A stretch of 6,010 bases of DNA, from positions 1 through 6,010 of the forward strand of contig JAQBNJ010000449.1 of assembly GCA_028288645.1 (NCBI GenBank), given 5' to 3'. The notes below the pieces were generated by a model that worked only from the letters and a program-made list of their open reading frames with translations, did not search any database and was not told the DNA's origin. Positions 5,372 through 6,010 of this stretch are shown in pieces (positions within the stretch are counted from its first letter, which is position 1; each line of letters starts with the position of its first letter). Position numbers and translations under genes: made by a program. This stretch comes from Sediminibacterium sp. (GTDB lineage: Bacteria > Bacteroidota > Bacteroidia > Chitinophagales > Chitinophagaceae).

Positions 5372-6010
5372 ATGTCAAAACACAAACAAACACAAGCCAT
5401 CCGCATACAAACTGAACGCACCAACGAAATGGAGCACTCCACCCCCATGTTCCTTACAAGCAGTTTTTGTTTTGATAACGCAGAAGATATGCGTGCCGCT
5501 TTCGCTGATGAATCGGATGATAATATTTACAGCCGTTTCAGCAATCCCGGCGTACAGGAATTCATTGATAAGATGTGCGCACTCGAAGGCGCTGAAGCCG
5601 GTTATGCAACTGCATCCGGTATGAGCGCGGTGTTTGGTTCTTTTATGGCTTTACTAAAACAGGGCGATCATTTGTTATCATGCAATGCCATTTTTGGAAG
5701 TACGCATACAGTGATCGCGAAATACTTACCGAAGTTTGGTATCGACTTTTCGTATATCGGTGCAAATGCATCGGAAGCTGACTGGGAAGCAGCGGTTCGC
5801 CCCAATACCAAAATGATCTATCTGGAAACACCCACCAATCCCGGGTTGGATATTCTTGATCTTGAAATGATCAACCGAGTTGCCAAAAAACATAATATCA
5901 TTTTAAATGTTGATAATTGTTTTGCCACACCGGTTAACCAGCAACCCATTTTATTCGGCGCCGACCTGGTTGTTCATTCTGCTACCAAATGGTTAGATGG
6001 ACAGGGACGT
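5372..6010 (+). CDS. metZ: O-succinyl/acetylhomoserine sulfhydrylase (MetZ type), N-terminal 213 residues (cut by window edge)
   Basis: This PLP-dependent Cys/Met-metabolism enzyme most likely replaces the acyl group of acylhomoserine with sulfide to make homocysteine. The 213 codons run open to the window edge; full-length members are about 390-400 residues. NIYSRFSNPG (51-60) gives Tyr53 and Arg55, which bind the PLP phosphate of the partner subunit. ATASGMSAV (79-87) is the phosphate-binding loop. YLETPTNPGLDI (150-161) is the family signature. Asp181 in NVDNCFATP holds the pyridine nitrogen. HSATKWLDGQGR (202-213) contains the Schiff-base Lys206, and DGQGR favours MetZ-like sulfhydrylases over cystathionine gamma-synthase. 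Position next to metX fits. The start at 5372 is set by the reading frame and by the MSKHKQTQAIRIQTERTNEMEHS N-terminus. The acyl substrate probably matches MetX but is unproven, and MetB activity cannot be excluded. Confidence 0.9.
   Translation, partial: MSKHKQTQAIRIQTERTNEMEHSTPMFLTSSFCFDNAEDMRAAFADESDDNIYSRFSNPGVQEFIDKMCALEGAEAGYATASGMSAVFGSFMALLKQGDHLLSCNAIFGSTHTVIAKYLPKFGIDFSYIGANASEADWEAAVRPNTKMIYLETPTNPGLDILDLEMINRVAKKHNIILNVDNCFATPVNQQPILFGADLVVHSATKWLDGQGR

Overview
The window looks like chromosomal DNA of a Gram-negative Bacteroidota, most likely near the Chitinophagaceae. Four things point there: an lpxB gene (so an LPS-bearing outer membrane); secreted proteins resembling the DUF922 and DUF4412/GLPGLI-type families common in that phylum; weak or absent Shine-Dalgarno sequences; and two perfect copies of the Bacteroidota -7 promoter box TAnnTTTG. 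The family assignment is recognition from memory, not a search. Coding density is high, no gene-free stretch exceeds 300 bases, and I see no tRNA, rRNA, CRISPR array, insertion sequence or phage gene.

Layout, left to right. A minus-strand SulP-family anion transporter runs off the left edge (1-901). It is divergent from lpxB (1086-2252, +), across a 184-bp gap holding a GC-rich hairpin. lpxB overlaps tail to tail by 8 bp with a minus-strand pair: a secreted HExxH protein of DUF922 type (2245-2808) and, just upstream of it, a 59-residue one-helix membrane protein (2814-2993). A 142-bp divergent promoter region leads to a secreted 219-residue DUF4412/GLPGLI-like protein (3136-3795, +). That gene ends 8 bp from the end of metX (3804-4817, -). 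metX is divergent from an OsmC/YhfA-type protein (4886-5320, +), which is followed in the same direction by a MetZ-type sulfhydrylase that runs off the right edge (5372-6010).

The right third is a methionine-synthesis locus. MetX acylates homoserine, and the MetZ-type PLP enzyme replaces the acyl group with sulfide to give homocysteine. The OsmC-like thiol protein sits between them. lpxB supplies a lipid A assembly step. The SulP transporter could bring in sulfate or bicarbonate, but nothing here fixes its substrate.

The most unusual signal is inside lpxB. A 33-bp inverted repeat (32/33 matches, 40-nt loop) built from roughly 7-nt G/T-rich units is read in frame through the linker between the enzyme's two halves. 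It looks like a palindromic repeat that has colonised a coding gene, comparable in principle to the Rickettsia palindromic elements. A second low-complexity tract with roughly 7-nt spacing, completely free of G, forms the leader of the metZ-type gene.
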